From: Nitrospira sp. UBA5698
GTDB taxonomy: Bacteria; Nitrospirota; Nitrospiria; Nitrospirales; Nitrospiraceae
Reading direction: 5' to 3'
Assembly: GCA_002420115.1 (NCBI GenBank)
Contig: DIHK01000037.1
Location: forward strand, 37,704-53,472
Length of the DNA stretch: 15,769 nucleotides
Made by a program: the position numbers and the translations under genes. A model generated the notes under the pieces. It was not told where the DNA came from. It worked only from the letters and a program-made list of their open reading frames with translations, and did no database searches. Below are positions 1 through 7,036 of the stretch, piece by piece. Position 1 is the first letter of the stretch. Each line of letters begins with the position of its first letter.

Positions 1-349
1 ACCACCCCCTCTGCCTCTGCGATAAGCTCGAGCAGCACGATTACCTGAGATAGGATTTGAATGATCCCCTCTCACTAACACTCTTCGTGTCTATACTGGA
101 GGAGATCAAGCACTCCAATCAAGGAGCCATGTTTGGATGAGAGCGATTGACCGTTAGAGGGAAATGCGAAATCGTCTGATACTATCGAGGCAAGAACCAG
201 ATTAGGAGAGGCCGTGAGTGAGGAAATCGCTCGGTACATCGGTCCATACGAATACACTGGAGCACAAGCCCCGTTGGACGACGTATAACCGATGGAAATC
301 ACCGTTGGTGGTTAGGATGAGTCCCTGGAACCTACAACGATGAATCCAA
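1..349. other. Stretch without a supportable gene
   Basis: I see no convincing gene in these 349 bases downstream of tRNA-Leu. On the minus strand a frame is open from about position 71 to the window edge and reads in part IVLLELIAEAEGVV. A GTG at 36-38, with a weak AGG before it, could begin a gene that continues beyond the window. On the plus strand a frame open from position 3 stops at 51-53. Neither is long enough to judge. A 75-codon minus-strand frame at 75-302 has no clear ribosome binding site and no recognisable motif. No uridine-tailed hairpin was found after the tRNA. Confidence 0.5.
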
Positions 350-433
350 TGGTGCCGAAGGCGGGACTTGAACCCGCACGGCTTGCGCCACACGCCCCTC
401 AAACGTGCGTGTCTGCCATTCCACCACTTCGGC
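350..433 (-). tRNA. tRNA-Leu, anticodon GAG
   Basis: Read on the minus strand, the acceptor strands GCCGAAG and CTTCGGC pair perfectly, followed by discriminator A and an encoded CCA (350-352). The T arm contains GGTTCAAGTCC. The anticodon stem CACGT/GCGTG encloses the loop TTGAGGG, giving anticodon GAG for CUC/CUU leucine codons. The D arm TGGTGGAATGGCAGACA and the long variable arm are typical of leucine tRNAs. It lies at the end of a leader of about 165 nt that starts at a strong minus-strand promoter. Confidence 0.96.
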
Positions 434-438
434 ACTCA

Positions 439-462
439 GCAGGATGTTGCCACGAACCCTGC
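439..462 (-). repeat. 24-nt hairpin repeat, copy B
   Basis: On the minus strand this element starts GCAGGGTTCGTG and ends CCTGC. The ends GCAGG/CCTGC can pair around a 14-nt loop. It shares its first 12 and last 5 bases, and its exact length, with the copy at 540-563. It ends 5 nt upstream of tRNA-Leu, so it would sit in the 5' leader that is removed from the tRNA precursor. Function unknown. Confidence 0.55.
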
Positions 463-539
463 CATCGTATGCTTGGGATGCTCAACACGATAACGGTCTA
501 AAACGTCCGTCATCGGATTTCGCTCACACCGGCCTTCTT

Positions 540-563
540 GCAGGCTTCTCTCACGAACCCTGC
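540..563 (-). repeat. 24-nt hairpin repeat, copy A
   Basis: This is the partner of the copy at 439-462, offset by 101 nt. It has the same GCAGGGTTCGTG beginning, a 14-nt loop and a CCTGC end. It falls in the transcribed leader, about 37 nt after the predicted start of transcription. The loop differs in its second half while both stem arms are kept. That could mean RNA-level constraint or simply two copies of a short repeat. Confidence 0.55.
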
Positions 564-606
564 GTTGAAACCCCCAAGTCAGGATTATGAGGGGAAAGGA
601 AGCTGT

Positions 607-636
607 ATTATAGAAGTAGCCCAAAATTCTTGTCAA
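607..636 (-). promoter_or_regulatory. Sigma70-type promoter for tRNA-Leu leader
   Basis: On the minus strand a perfect -35 TTGACA (631-636) is followed after 18 nt by a perfect -10 TATAAT (607-612). Transcription would start near 600 and reach the tRNA about 165 nt later. The -35 overlaps that of a divergent plus-strand promoter. This is the best consensus promoter in the window, in keeping with a stable RNA gene. Confidence 0.75.
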
Positions 637-658
637 TGAACGAATCGTCCGGTAGAAT
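630..658 (+). promoter_or_regulatory. Sigma70-type promoter for the HAD-queE-pepA-nagZ run
   Basis: The -35 TTGTCA (630-635) and -10 TAGAAT (653-658), each 5 of 6 to consensus, are separated by 17 nt. The start site would be near 665, giving a leader of about 27 nt before the ATG at 692. Five bases of the -35 are shared with the opposite-strand -35 of the tRNA promoter. Confidence 0.6.
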
Positions 659-691
659 TGCCCTCTCAATTCATACCTCCGGTGCACTCGC

Positions 692-1372
692 ATGATACAG
701 ACTGATCAACGAGACCTTGCTTCTACGGTTGCTGCATTCTTTGATGTCGATAATACAATCTTACCCGGCGAAGCAAGTGAGTTGAGATTTTTCCGTTGGC
801 TGTGGCGCCGCGGGATTGTCGGGTGGCCTGAAGCTCGAGACAGCGTGGCGTGGCTCCTACGACATATGCCTCCCCTCTCGCTCCATCCTCTCCGCCAACG
901 GAAGTTGTACTTGACCGGGAAGCCTTCGCAGGTGATTGAACCACTGGGTGAAGAATTTTGTCGGGAAGAACTCTGTCCTCGCGTCTCGGCGATCGCCATG
1001 CGAAAACTTGATGAACACCGCCAGGCAGGTCACGCCATCATTTTCGTGACCGGATCGCTTGACTTTCTGATCGCACCGGTCGCAGACGCACTTCGAGTGG
1101 ATCGGTGTTTTGCCAGCCGGTTAGAGCAGCAGCAGGGTCTCTATACGGGGTTGCTGGTGCCCCCACTCCCATATGGAGCGGGAAAACGTCAACTGATCGA
1201 TCAATTGACCCAGGACCTCACATTGGATTTATCCCAATGCTATGCGTATGGCGATAGTCCGGGAGATGTAGACCTTCTCCGCGCCGTAGGACATCCAACG
1301 GTGGTCAATCCGATTCGGGGAATGGATACGATAGCCCGTCGTCATAACTGGCCGGTTGTCAGGTGGCCCTGA
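692..1372 (+). CDS. HAD-superfamily IB phosphatase (SerB-like)
   Basis: A 226-aa soluble phosphatase of the haloacid dehalogenase superfamily, subfamily IB, which includes phosphoserine phosphatase and related enzymes. All four motifs are visible. Motif I is DVDNT, with nucleophile D18 and acid/base D20. Motif II is VTGS at 119-122. The motif III lysine is K165. Motif IV is GDSPGDVD at 187-194, with Mg-binding D188 and D192. The long helical cap between motifs I and II (about 30-110) is Trp/Arg-rich near residues 36-45. No signal peptide is seen. The ATG at 692 lacks a clear Shine-Dalgarno sequence, but there is no other good start before motif I. The substrate cannot be told from sequence: phosphoserine, or a phospholipid or nucleotide phosphate, are family possibilities. 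It heads the plus-strand gene run from its own promoter. Confidence 0.85.
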   Translation: MIQTDQRDLASTVAAFFDVDNTILPGEASELRFFRWLWRRGIVGWPEARDSVAWLLRHMPPLSLHPLRQRKLYLTGKPSQVIEPLGEEFCREELCPRVSAIAMRKLDEHRQAGHAIIFVTGSLDFLIAPVADALRVDRCFASRLEQQQGLYTGLLVPPLPYGAGKRQLIDQLTQDLTLDLSQCYAYGDSPGDVDLLRAVGHPTVVNPIRGMDTIARRHNWPVVRWP

Positions 1373-1448
1373 ACGAATGCTGATGACCGGAGGTACCCCC
1401 TCTTCAGCGAATTACCATGTCCATCATGAGTTAGCCCACACGTTGTTC

Positions 1449-2084
1449 ATGCGCGTCACCGAAATCTTTCATAGCATTCAAGGGGAATCGACCTTTGCGG
1501 GATTGCCCTGCGTGTTTGTGCGCCTCACCGGTTGTCCTCTTCGCTGTACCTGGTGCGACACGGAGTATGCATTCTTTGGAGGAACAGAACAATCCATCGA
1601 GGACATTCTCAGGAGGGTTCGTTCGTATGGGTGTCCCTTAGTCGAGGTGACAGGAGGAGAGCCCTTGGCACAAGCGGAAACGACGGCCCTATTGCATCGA
1701 TTGTGTCACGCCGGCTTCACGGTCCTTCTTGAAACGAGCGGTGCCATCGACACCAGCACCATCGATCCATCCGTTCGCATCATTCTGGATGTGAAATGCC
1801 CAGGGAGTGGTATGACGGACCGCATGCACTGGCCCAATGTGGAGCGGCTGAGACCGCGAGACGAAGTCAAATTCGTCATTCAGGATCGCATCGATTATGA
1901 ATGGGCAAAAGACATTCTCCACCAATTCCATTTGACCGATCGCTGCTCAGTTCTCTTCAGTCCAGTGTTCGGAACACTCGATCCTCGCCAGTTGGCAGAG
2001 TGGCTGCTGGAAGACCGCCTCGGTGCGCGTCTTCAACTCCAACTGCACAAACATATTTGGGCACCCGATACGCGGGGGGTGTGA
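1449..2084 (+). CDS. queE: 7-carboxy-7-deazaguanine synthase (radical SAM)
   Basis: This enzyme converts 6-carboxy-tetrahydropterin into 7-carboxy-7-deazaguanine, the ring-contraction step toward preQ0 and queuosine in tRNA. Counting from the ATG at 1449 the protein has 211 aa. It opens with the family-typical VTEIFHSIQGES. It carries the QueE radical-SAM cluster C29-x3-C33-x2-C36 within TGCPLRCTWCDT, and TGGEPL, the SAM-contacting glycine motif. The frame stays open upstream to an ATG at 1356, which would add 31 residues and overlap the HAD gene by 17 nt. Neither start has a good Shine-Dalgarno sequence. The 1449 start is chosen because QueE homologues begin a few residues before the EIFxSIQGE motif. 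ATGs at 1377 and 1383 are also possible. No other queuosine genes are in the window. Confidence 0.92.
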   Translation: MRVTEIFHSIQGESTFAGLPCVFVRLTGCPLRCTWCDTEYAFFGGTEQSIEDILRRVRSYGCPLVEVTGGEPLAQAETTALLHRLCHAGFTVLLETSGAIDTSTIDPSVRIILDVKCPGSGMTDRMHWPNVERLRPRDEVKFVIQDRIDYEWAKDILHQFHLTDRCSVLFSPVFGTLDPRQLAEWLLEDRLGARLQLQLHKHIWAPDTRGV

Positions 2085-2126
2085 GGAGCCCGCTGGACCA
2101 TCGGAACGCCAGACATGTTGCGACCA

Positions 2127-2147
2127 CTAGCCCTCAAGGGCTGCTAG
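2127..2147 (+). other. Small hairpin in the queE-pepA gap
   Basis: CTAGCCC and GGGCTGCTAG face each other around a TCAA loop, with a small bulge. There is no T-run after it, so it is not a standard rho-independent terminator. It may protect mRNA ends or mean nothing. The gap of 99 nt holds no other signal except the pepA ribosome binding site AAGGAG at 2172-2177. Confidence 0.3.
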
Positions 2148-2183
2148 CCATTGATCGTTCATCATTCACACAAGGAGAAACCA

Positions 2184-3716
2184 ATGGATATCATGCGGGT
2201 TCACGCTAAACACGGATGCGTCGACACCGACCGTACTGAAGCGCTGGTCATCCTGCTGTGCGAAGACGATAGTCTGGCAACGTCCGACGGAGCTGTGTTG
2301 GATCGAGCCCTTGGTGGAGCACTTCGGGAACTCCAGCGATCACGGGAATTCGAAGGGAAGCTGCACGAGGTCATGCTGCTTCACACTCATGGAAAACTTC
2401 CAGCGAAGCGCCTGATTCTAGCTGGTCTTGGGAAGCGACCCCAACTAGGCCTGGATCAGATTCGCCAAGCCATGGGGTATGCCGTCAAACGAGTTCGCCA
2501 AGCAAAAGCCGGTTCCTTCACCGTCGTGCTGCCAAGCGCCGTACCACCCGGGGCTTCGGTGAGTGACCTGTCGCAGACTCTGACTGAAGGAGCGATCCTG
2601 GGGAGCTATCAGTTCACGGCCTATCGCAGCGAAGCTCCGGTCGGCAAGGGCGTGGCTGCCATGACCATCTTGGTCTCACAGAAAAGCCATCTGAGCCCCA
2701 TTTCTGAAGGCGTCCGCCGCGGGATCGCGACCGCCGAAGCCACCGTGTTCGTTCGTGATCTCTGCAACCATCCTTCCAATGTGATGACCCCGACCAAGAT
2801 CGCGAGCGAGGCCAAGGCCATAGCGAAAGACACCGGTGTAAACCTCAAAATCTTGGAGCAGAAGGAAATGGAGCGCCTTGGAATGGGGGCGTTGCTTGGT
2901 GTCGCGAAAGGCAGCCACGAACCTCCGAAATTCATTATTCTCCAGTATCATGGAGCCAAGAAGAAAGACGATTCTCCGGTCGTTCTCGTCGGGAAGACCA
3001 TCACCTTCGATACCGGAGGAATTTCACTCAAACCAGCCGAGAACATGGAGCAAATGAAAGCCGACATGACCGGAGGCGCCGAGGTTCTGGCCACCGTACG
3101 GGCTGCGGCCCGGCTCAAATTACCCCTCAACCTCATCGGCATCCTTCCGGTGGCAGAAAACATGCCCGGTGGTCGCGCGATGCGCCCAGGAGACGTGGTC
3201 ACCACCCTCTCGGGGAAAACCGTCGAAGTCCAAAACACCGATGCCGAGGGCCGGTTGATTCTAGCGGACGGCCTGGCTTATGCCACCCGCTTTAAGCCGG
3301 CCGCACTCATCGACATCGCCACGCTGACTGGAGCCTGTGTCGTCGCCCTGGGACAATTCGCAGTCGGCATGTTTGGTACCGATTCAACCTTGAAGGATGC
3401 AATCACAGGCGCCGGTCTCCGAGCCGGAGAGCGGGTGTGGGAAATGCCCTTATGGGATGAGTACTTCGAACAACTACGAAGCGATGTCGCCGATATGCGC
3501 AATATCGGTGGGCGTGGAGGCGGCATGATCACTGCCGCCCTGTTCCTGAGCAAGTTCGTGGGCGACTATCCTTGGGTGCACCTCGATATCGCCAGCACCG
3601 ATTGGAGCGAGCGAGAACGAGCCTACATTCCCAAAGGCCCGACTGGTATTGGCACGAGGCTGTTGATCCAGTTCCTGATCAATCGCTCGCTGAAGCCTGA
3701 GAGCGCACAGGCATGA
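2184..3716 (+). CDS. pepA: Leucyl aminopeptidase (cytosol aminopeptidase, M17)
   Basis: A 510-aa dizinc/manganese aminopeptidase that removes N-terminal residues, leucine preferred, from peptides. It normally forms cytoplasmic hexamers. The N-terminal domain (about 1-170) precedes the catalytic domain. Visible ligands and catalytic residues are K271, D276, K283 (in FDTGGISLKP), D294 (KADMTGG), and D353, E355 and R357 in the family signature NTDAEGRL. Length matches the family (about 500). The start at 2184 is preceded by AAGGAG with 6 nt spacing. An in-frame ATG at 2151 would add 11 residues but lacks such a site. The stop overlaps nagZ by 4 nt, so translation of the two is probably coupled. 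In some bacteria PepA also binds DNA (XerC/D recombination, carAB control); nothing here tests that. Confidence 0.96.
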   Translation: MDIMRVHAKHGCVDTDRTEALVILLCEDDSLATSDGAVLDRALGGALRELQRSREFEGKLHEVMLLHTHGKLPAKRLILAGLGKRPQLGLDQIRQAMGYAVKRVRQAKAGSFTVVLPSAVPPGASVSDLSQTLTEGAILGSYQFTAYRSEAPVGKGVAAMTILVSQKSHLSPISEGVRRGIATAEATVFVRDLCNHPSNVMTPTKIASEAKAIAKDTGVNLKILEQKEMERLGMGALLGVAKGSHEPPKFIILQYHGAKKKDDSPVVLVGKTITFDTGGISLKPAENMEQMKADMTGGAEVLATVRAAARLKLPLNLIGILPVAENMPGGRAMRPGDVVTTLSGKTVEVQNTDAEGRLILADGLAYATRFKPAALIDIATLTGACVVALGQFAVGMFGTDSTLKDAITGAGLRAGERVWEMPLWDEYFEQLRSDVADMRNIGGRGGGMITAALFLSKFVGDYPWVHLDIASTDWSERERAYIPKGPTGIGTRLLIQFLINRSLKPESAQA

Positions 3717-4816
3717 CAATCGCTCAGGATCAGATAGGACAGCTCTTCATGATCGGCTTTGACGGTACAACTGTGTCAGCGGATCTTGCGTCGTTCATCA
3801 AGGAATGTCAGCCCGGTGGGGTCATCCTGTTTGCAAGGAATCTCGAATCAACTGAACAAATCGTCGACCTTACGAACAGCCTCCAACGCTGTAGTCCGCA
3901 TTCCCCTCTCCTGATTTCCATCGATCAAGAAGGTGGACGTGTCTCACGGTTGCCGAAAGAATTTACGATTTTCCCACCATGTGACGTCCTCGGACAGTGT
4001 CACTCCTCAGAGCTGGCCTATGCCGCAGCTGCGACGACCGCAAAAGAATTGGCGGCTGTCGGAATCAACATGAATATGTCTCCCGTGCTGGACGTCAATA
4101 GTAATCCATCAAATCCCGTCATCGGCGACCGAGCATTCGGCGCAACGCCAGACCTTGTGTCTGAATTGGGATTGGCCACGGTGGGTGGCCTCCAAGACAA
4201 TCGGGTGGTCGCCTGCGGGAAGCACTTTCCAGGGCATGGCGACACGACGTCGGACTCCCATAAAGAATTGCCCGTCGTAAGCGCCTCTCGCGATCGCCTC
4301 GAGCGCATTGAGTTCCCCCCGTTCCGTCGCGCCATTGACAGTGGGGTCGCCACGATGATGACAGCCCATGTCCAGTATCAGGCATTGGATGCGCAAAGGC
4401 CGGCGACCTTGTCCCCGACCATCATCTCAAAACTGCTTCGCCAAGAGTTGTACTACGATGGAGTTGTCCTGACGGATGACCTTGAAATGCATGCGATCAT
4501 TGATCACTACGGTATCGGAGACGCGGCTGTGCTGGCCATCCAAGCGGGTTGCGACATGCCGCTGATCTGCAAGGATCGGAATAGAGTGATCACCGCCGTG
4601 CAGGCCGTTACCAAGGCTGTTACCAGCTCAGATATCTCTCCACAACGGTTGGCTCAATCCCTTGCCCGCATCCGCCGTCTGAAGGACCGGTATCTCCTTC
4701 CTTATCGACCCGTCACCATCTCTGATGCAAGATTGGCGGTGGGTTGCCGTAGCCATCGAGCGCTCCTGCGGTCCATTCACCAAACTCGAGAGCGGGTCGT
4801 GAAAGCTGAGGCATGA
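3713..4816 (+). CDS. nagZ: Glycoside hydrolase family 3 beta-N-acetylhexosaminidase
   Basis: A 367-aa enzyme of GH3, most like NagZ. NagZ cuts N-acetylglucosamine from anhydro-muropeptides during peptidoglycan recycling. Conserved blocks in order: IDQEGGRVSRL (70-80), the NMSPVLDVN segment (121-129), IGDRAFG (137-143), KHFPGHGDT with DSH (170-183), which carries the catalytic His loop and substrate contacts, and LTDDLEM (253-259), which contains the aspartate nucleophile. No signal peptide is present, which fits a cytoplasmic location. It is slightly longer than the E. coli enzyme (341 aa), with a basic C-terminal tail. The ATG overlaps the pepA stop in ATGA. Pairing with a peptidase suggests salvage of cell-wall and peptide material, but no permease or other recycling enzyme is adjacent. 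Confidence 0.93.
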   Translation: MTIAQDQIGQLFMIGFDGTTVSADLASFIKECQPGGVILFARNLESTEQIVDLTNSLQRCSPHSPLLISIDQEGGRVSRLPKEFTIFPPCDVLGQCHSSELAYAAAATTAKELAAVGINMNMSPVLDVNSNPSNPVIGDRAFGATPDLVSELGLATVGGLQDNRVVACGKHFPGHGDTTSDSHKELPVVSASRDRLERIEFPPFRRAIDSGVATMMTAHVQYQALDAQRPATLSPTIISKLLRQELYYDGVVLTDDLEMHAIIDHYGIGDAAVLAIQAGCDMPLICKDRNRVITAVQAVTKAVTSSDISPQRLAQSLARIRRLKDRYLLPYRPVTISDARLAVGCRSHRALLRSIHQTRERVVKAEA

Positions 4817-4857
4817 GCCTTTTTGAGGATTGGTTCTCTTTAGGAGACAGCCTATGG

Positions 4858-4883
4858 AGCGCCCCTTTCAGTAGACGGGCGCT
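4858..4883 (+). other. Hairpin after nagZ
   Basis: AGCGCCC (4858-4864) and GGGCGCT (4877-4883) form a perfect 7-bp GC-rich stem around a 12-nt loop, 41 nt after the nagZ stop. No T-run follows on either strand, so it is at best a weak or factor-dependent terminator or an mRNA-stabilising structure. Confidence 0.4.
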
Positions 4884-4964
4884 GAGTCCGTAAGGTGCCG
4901 CTCAAAGCTAGTCTTGCTCCGTTCTCACGTCTTGTGGCATCATGAGCATTTCTGGGAGGGCCTT

Positions 4965-5420
4965 ATGGCCTCATTGCTTGAGTACGTCGGATCTGTTCAT
5001 ATTTTTCTTGGGCCCTACCGCGGTAATCCCATCGCGTTGTATTTGCGACGAACAGAATCAGGCTGCCAGATCGGGCCGAAAGTGTATCCCTGGAATGATG
5101 TCACCGGTGTTGGGGAAACACCGAACAAAGCCGCTGCGGACTTTGAAGAAAAATGGAAAACAAAGGGCTTAACTGCAGATATGTATTCTGGTCCCTCCTG
5201 GGAAGGAGGCATTAAACCGGAAAAACCGGCCCCACCAAAACCTGCTGCTCCGCCAAAAGCCGCGACTCCTCCGCCACCAACTCCAGCTGCTCCAGCAGGA
5301 ACCTCTTCAACGCCACCTACCCCGTCTGTTGCAAGTACGGCCACGCCTGGAACCCTGTCAACTCAGGCCGACACCGCCCCAGCCACGGCTCCTGCGTCGA
5401 TAATATCGCCCTCCACGTAG
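4965..5420 (+). CDS. Unrecognised protein with Pro/Ala/Thr-rich tail
   Basis: I do not recognise this 151-aa protein. Residues 1 to about 75 look like a compact domain (YVGSVHIFLGPYRGNPIAL, then a Gly- and Trp-containing stretch and a charged helix near 55-70). From about residue 84 to the end it is almost wholly Pro, Ala, Thr and Ser, with a few Lys, resembling a flexible linker or spacer. No signal peptide or membrane segment is seen. The start at 4965 is set by GGGAGGG at 4954-4960. The upstream in-frame ATG at 4914 adds 17 residues and lacks such a site. It lies 148 nt after nagZ on the same strand, so it may be co-transcribed or separate. It converges on the permease gene, with a 46-nt gap that holds no clear terminator. 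Confidence 0.75.
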   Translation: MASLLEYVGSVHIFLGPYRGNPIALYLRRTESGCQIGPKVYPWNDVTGVGETPNKAAADFEEKWKTKGLTADMYSGPSWEGGIKPEKPAPPKPAAPPKAATPPPPTPAAPAGTSSTPPTPSVASTATPGTLSTQADTAPATAPASIISPST

Positions 5421-5466
5421 TCCTTATTATTCAGGTCTGGGCATGCCATGCACCTCGTTGGGGTCC

Positions 5467-6903
5467 TCAACGGCTTTGGGTGTCTCGCCTTGAGAGCTTG
5501 CTGTGCTTCATACCGTAACCAAGGTAGACGACGATCCCCACAACAGTCCACACGCCAAAGCGGATCCACGTCGCCCATGGCAGCCCCGCCATAAGATAGA
5601 GGCAGGCTGCAATACTGCAAATCGGCACGAGAGGCATGAACGGAAGACGAAATGGGCGAGGCTGATCGGGCTTTGTGTATCGCAGCAGCATGACCCCGAA
5701 ACTCACCAAAACAAACGCAAAGAAGGTGCCGATGTTGGTCATATCAGCCGCATCCCCGATCTGGAAGAACGCCGAAAGAACTGCCACGACGACCCCAGTG
5801 AGAATGGTCGCACGATGCGGTGTTCCAAATCGTGCATGAACCGTCGATAAGCCAGGGCTCAGCAGTTGATCCCGTGACATGGCAAAGAAGACTCGGATTT
5901 GCCCCAACATCATGACCACCAGTACACTGGTGATCCCAGCGACAGCTCCAATCGCGACGATCGCGGCACCCCATTTGAACCCGACACGCGTGAGTGCTTC
6001 AGCGACCGGCGCATGAATATCGATCTGCCCTACTGGGACGAGTCCAGTCAGTACGGCTGCGACAGAAATATAAAGGACTGTACACACACTCAAAGATGCT
6101 AGGATCCCAAACGGGACATCGCGCTGAGGATTTTTTGCTTCTTCGGCGGCCGTGGAGACAGCATCAAACCCAATATAGGCAAAAAAGATGATGGCGGCAG
6201 CGGCTCGGACACCCTCGAACCCGTTCGGCATAAACGGTGTCCAATTGTCGCTGTTCACAGCAGGAGCTCCCACGGCGATAAAGAAAAGAACCACCGCCAG
6301 TTTCAGGAGCACGATCAGACCGGCAGCCCTTGCACTTTCCTTAATCCCAATCACTAGGATGGTTGTGACCAACAAGACGATGATGGCGGCGGGGAAATTT
6401 GCAATGCTGCCTTCCGGCCCACCAGCCCACTGCGGGGGATTAGTGGCCCAGTAGGGCAATTCGAGACCTGCAAGCTTAAGTAATTTATTGAAATACCCCG
6501 ACCACCCGATCGCCACGGCAACGCAAGCGACGCCATACTCTAGGATCAGATTCCATCCGGTGAGCCAGGCGAGAAATTCTCCTAAGGTGGCGTAGGAAAA
6601 GGTATAGGCAGACCCTGCAACTGGAATCATCGCCGAAAACTCGGCATAACAGAGAGCTGCCAGGGCACAGGTCACGCCGGAGAGAACGAAGGAGAGAACG
6701 ATCCCAGGCCCCGCCCCAGGTCGATGGGCATCGCCCACAATGGCCGTCCCGACCAGGACAAAGATCCCAGTCCCAATAATTGCACCAATCCCCAGTGCCG
6801 TCAGGTCCCAAGCCGTCAGTGTTTTCTTGAGGCGATGCTCCGGCCGCTCGGCATCGGCCAAAATTTGATCGATGGGTTTTGTCCTGAAGAAGGGATTGCT
6901 CAC
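5467..6903 (-). CDS. APC-family amino-acid permease (CAT-like)
   Basis: A 478-aa inner-membrane secondary transporter of the amino acid-polyamine-organocation superfamily, closest in style to the bacterial cationic amino-acid transporter group. After a charged N-terminus (RPEHRLKKTLTAWDL), the first membrane segment carries the substrate-site motif LGIGAIIGTGIF. Further hydrophobic segments follow, with about 12 in total by eye. The conserved FFAYIGFDAVSTAAEEAKNP block, which precedes the amphipathic loop of this family, is near residues 240-260. The start is GTG at 6903, supported by GGAGAG about 7 nt upstream. The tail is short and basic. It lies 133 nt downstream of the PuuD-like gene on the same strand and may share its transcript. 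Substrate unproven: amino acid or polyamine. Confidence 0.93.
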   Translation of the reverse strand: MSNPFFRTKPIDQILADAERPEHRLKKTLTAWDLTALGIGAIIGTGIFVLVGTAIVGDAHRPGAGPGIVLSFVLSGVTCALAALCYAEFSAMIPVAGSAYTFSYATLGEFLAWLTGWNLILEYGVACVAVAIGWSGYFNKLLKLAGLELPYWATNPPQWAGGPEGSIANFPAAIIVLLVTTILVIGIKESARAAGLIVLLKLAVVLFFIAVGAPAVNSDNWTPFMPNGFEGVRAAAAIIFFAYIGFDAVSTAAEEAKNPQRDVPFGILASLSVCTVLYISVAAVLTGLVPVGQIDIHAPVAEALTRVGFKWGAAIVAIGAVAGITSVLVVMMLGQIRVFFAMSRDQLLSPGLSTVHARFGTPHRATILTGVVVAVLSAFFQIGDAADMTNIGTFFAFVLVSFGVMLLRYTKPDQPRPFRLPFMPLVPICSIAACLYLMAGLPWATWIRFGVWTVVGIVVYLGYGMKHSKLSRRDTQSR

Positions 6904-7036
6904 GACTACTCTCCGGTCTTTGGCGCAACGCTCTGGCCAGAAGGAATCACCGGCAGAAAGCTCGTTTGAACCTCACCCCTATCCGAGGGGACTACCTACT
7001 GAGAATGGTTCGGCATTTCTGACCCGCCCAGAAAGC

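Noticed and set aside
436..693. 85-codon open frame on the minus strand between HAD start and tRNA-Leu
   Set aside because: It runs through the strong tRNA promoter, so its start would not be transcribed from it. It has no ribosome binding site or recognisable motif.
5503..5850. 115-codon plus-strand frame
   Set aside because: Antisense to the permease gene, with a charge-rich composition lacking any motif.
6970..6995. CCCCT/AGGGG hairpin between the PuuD-like and permease genes
   Set aside because: Five-pair stem without a T-run; too weak to call a terminator.
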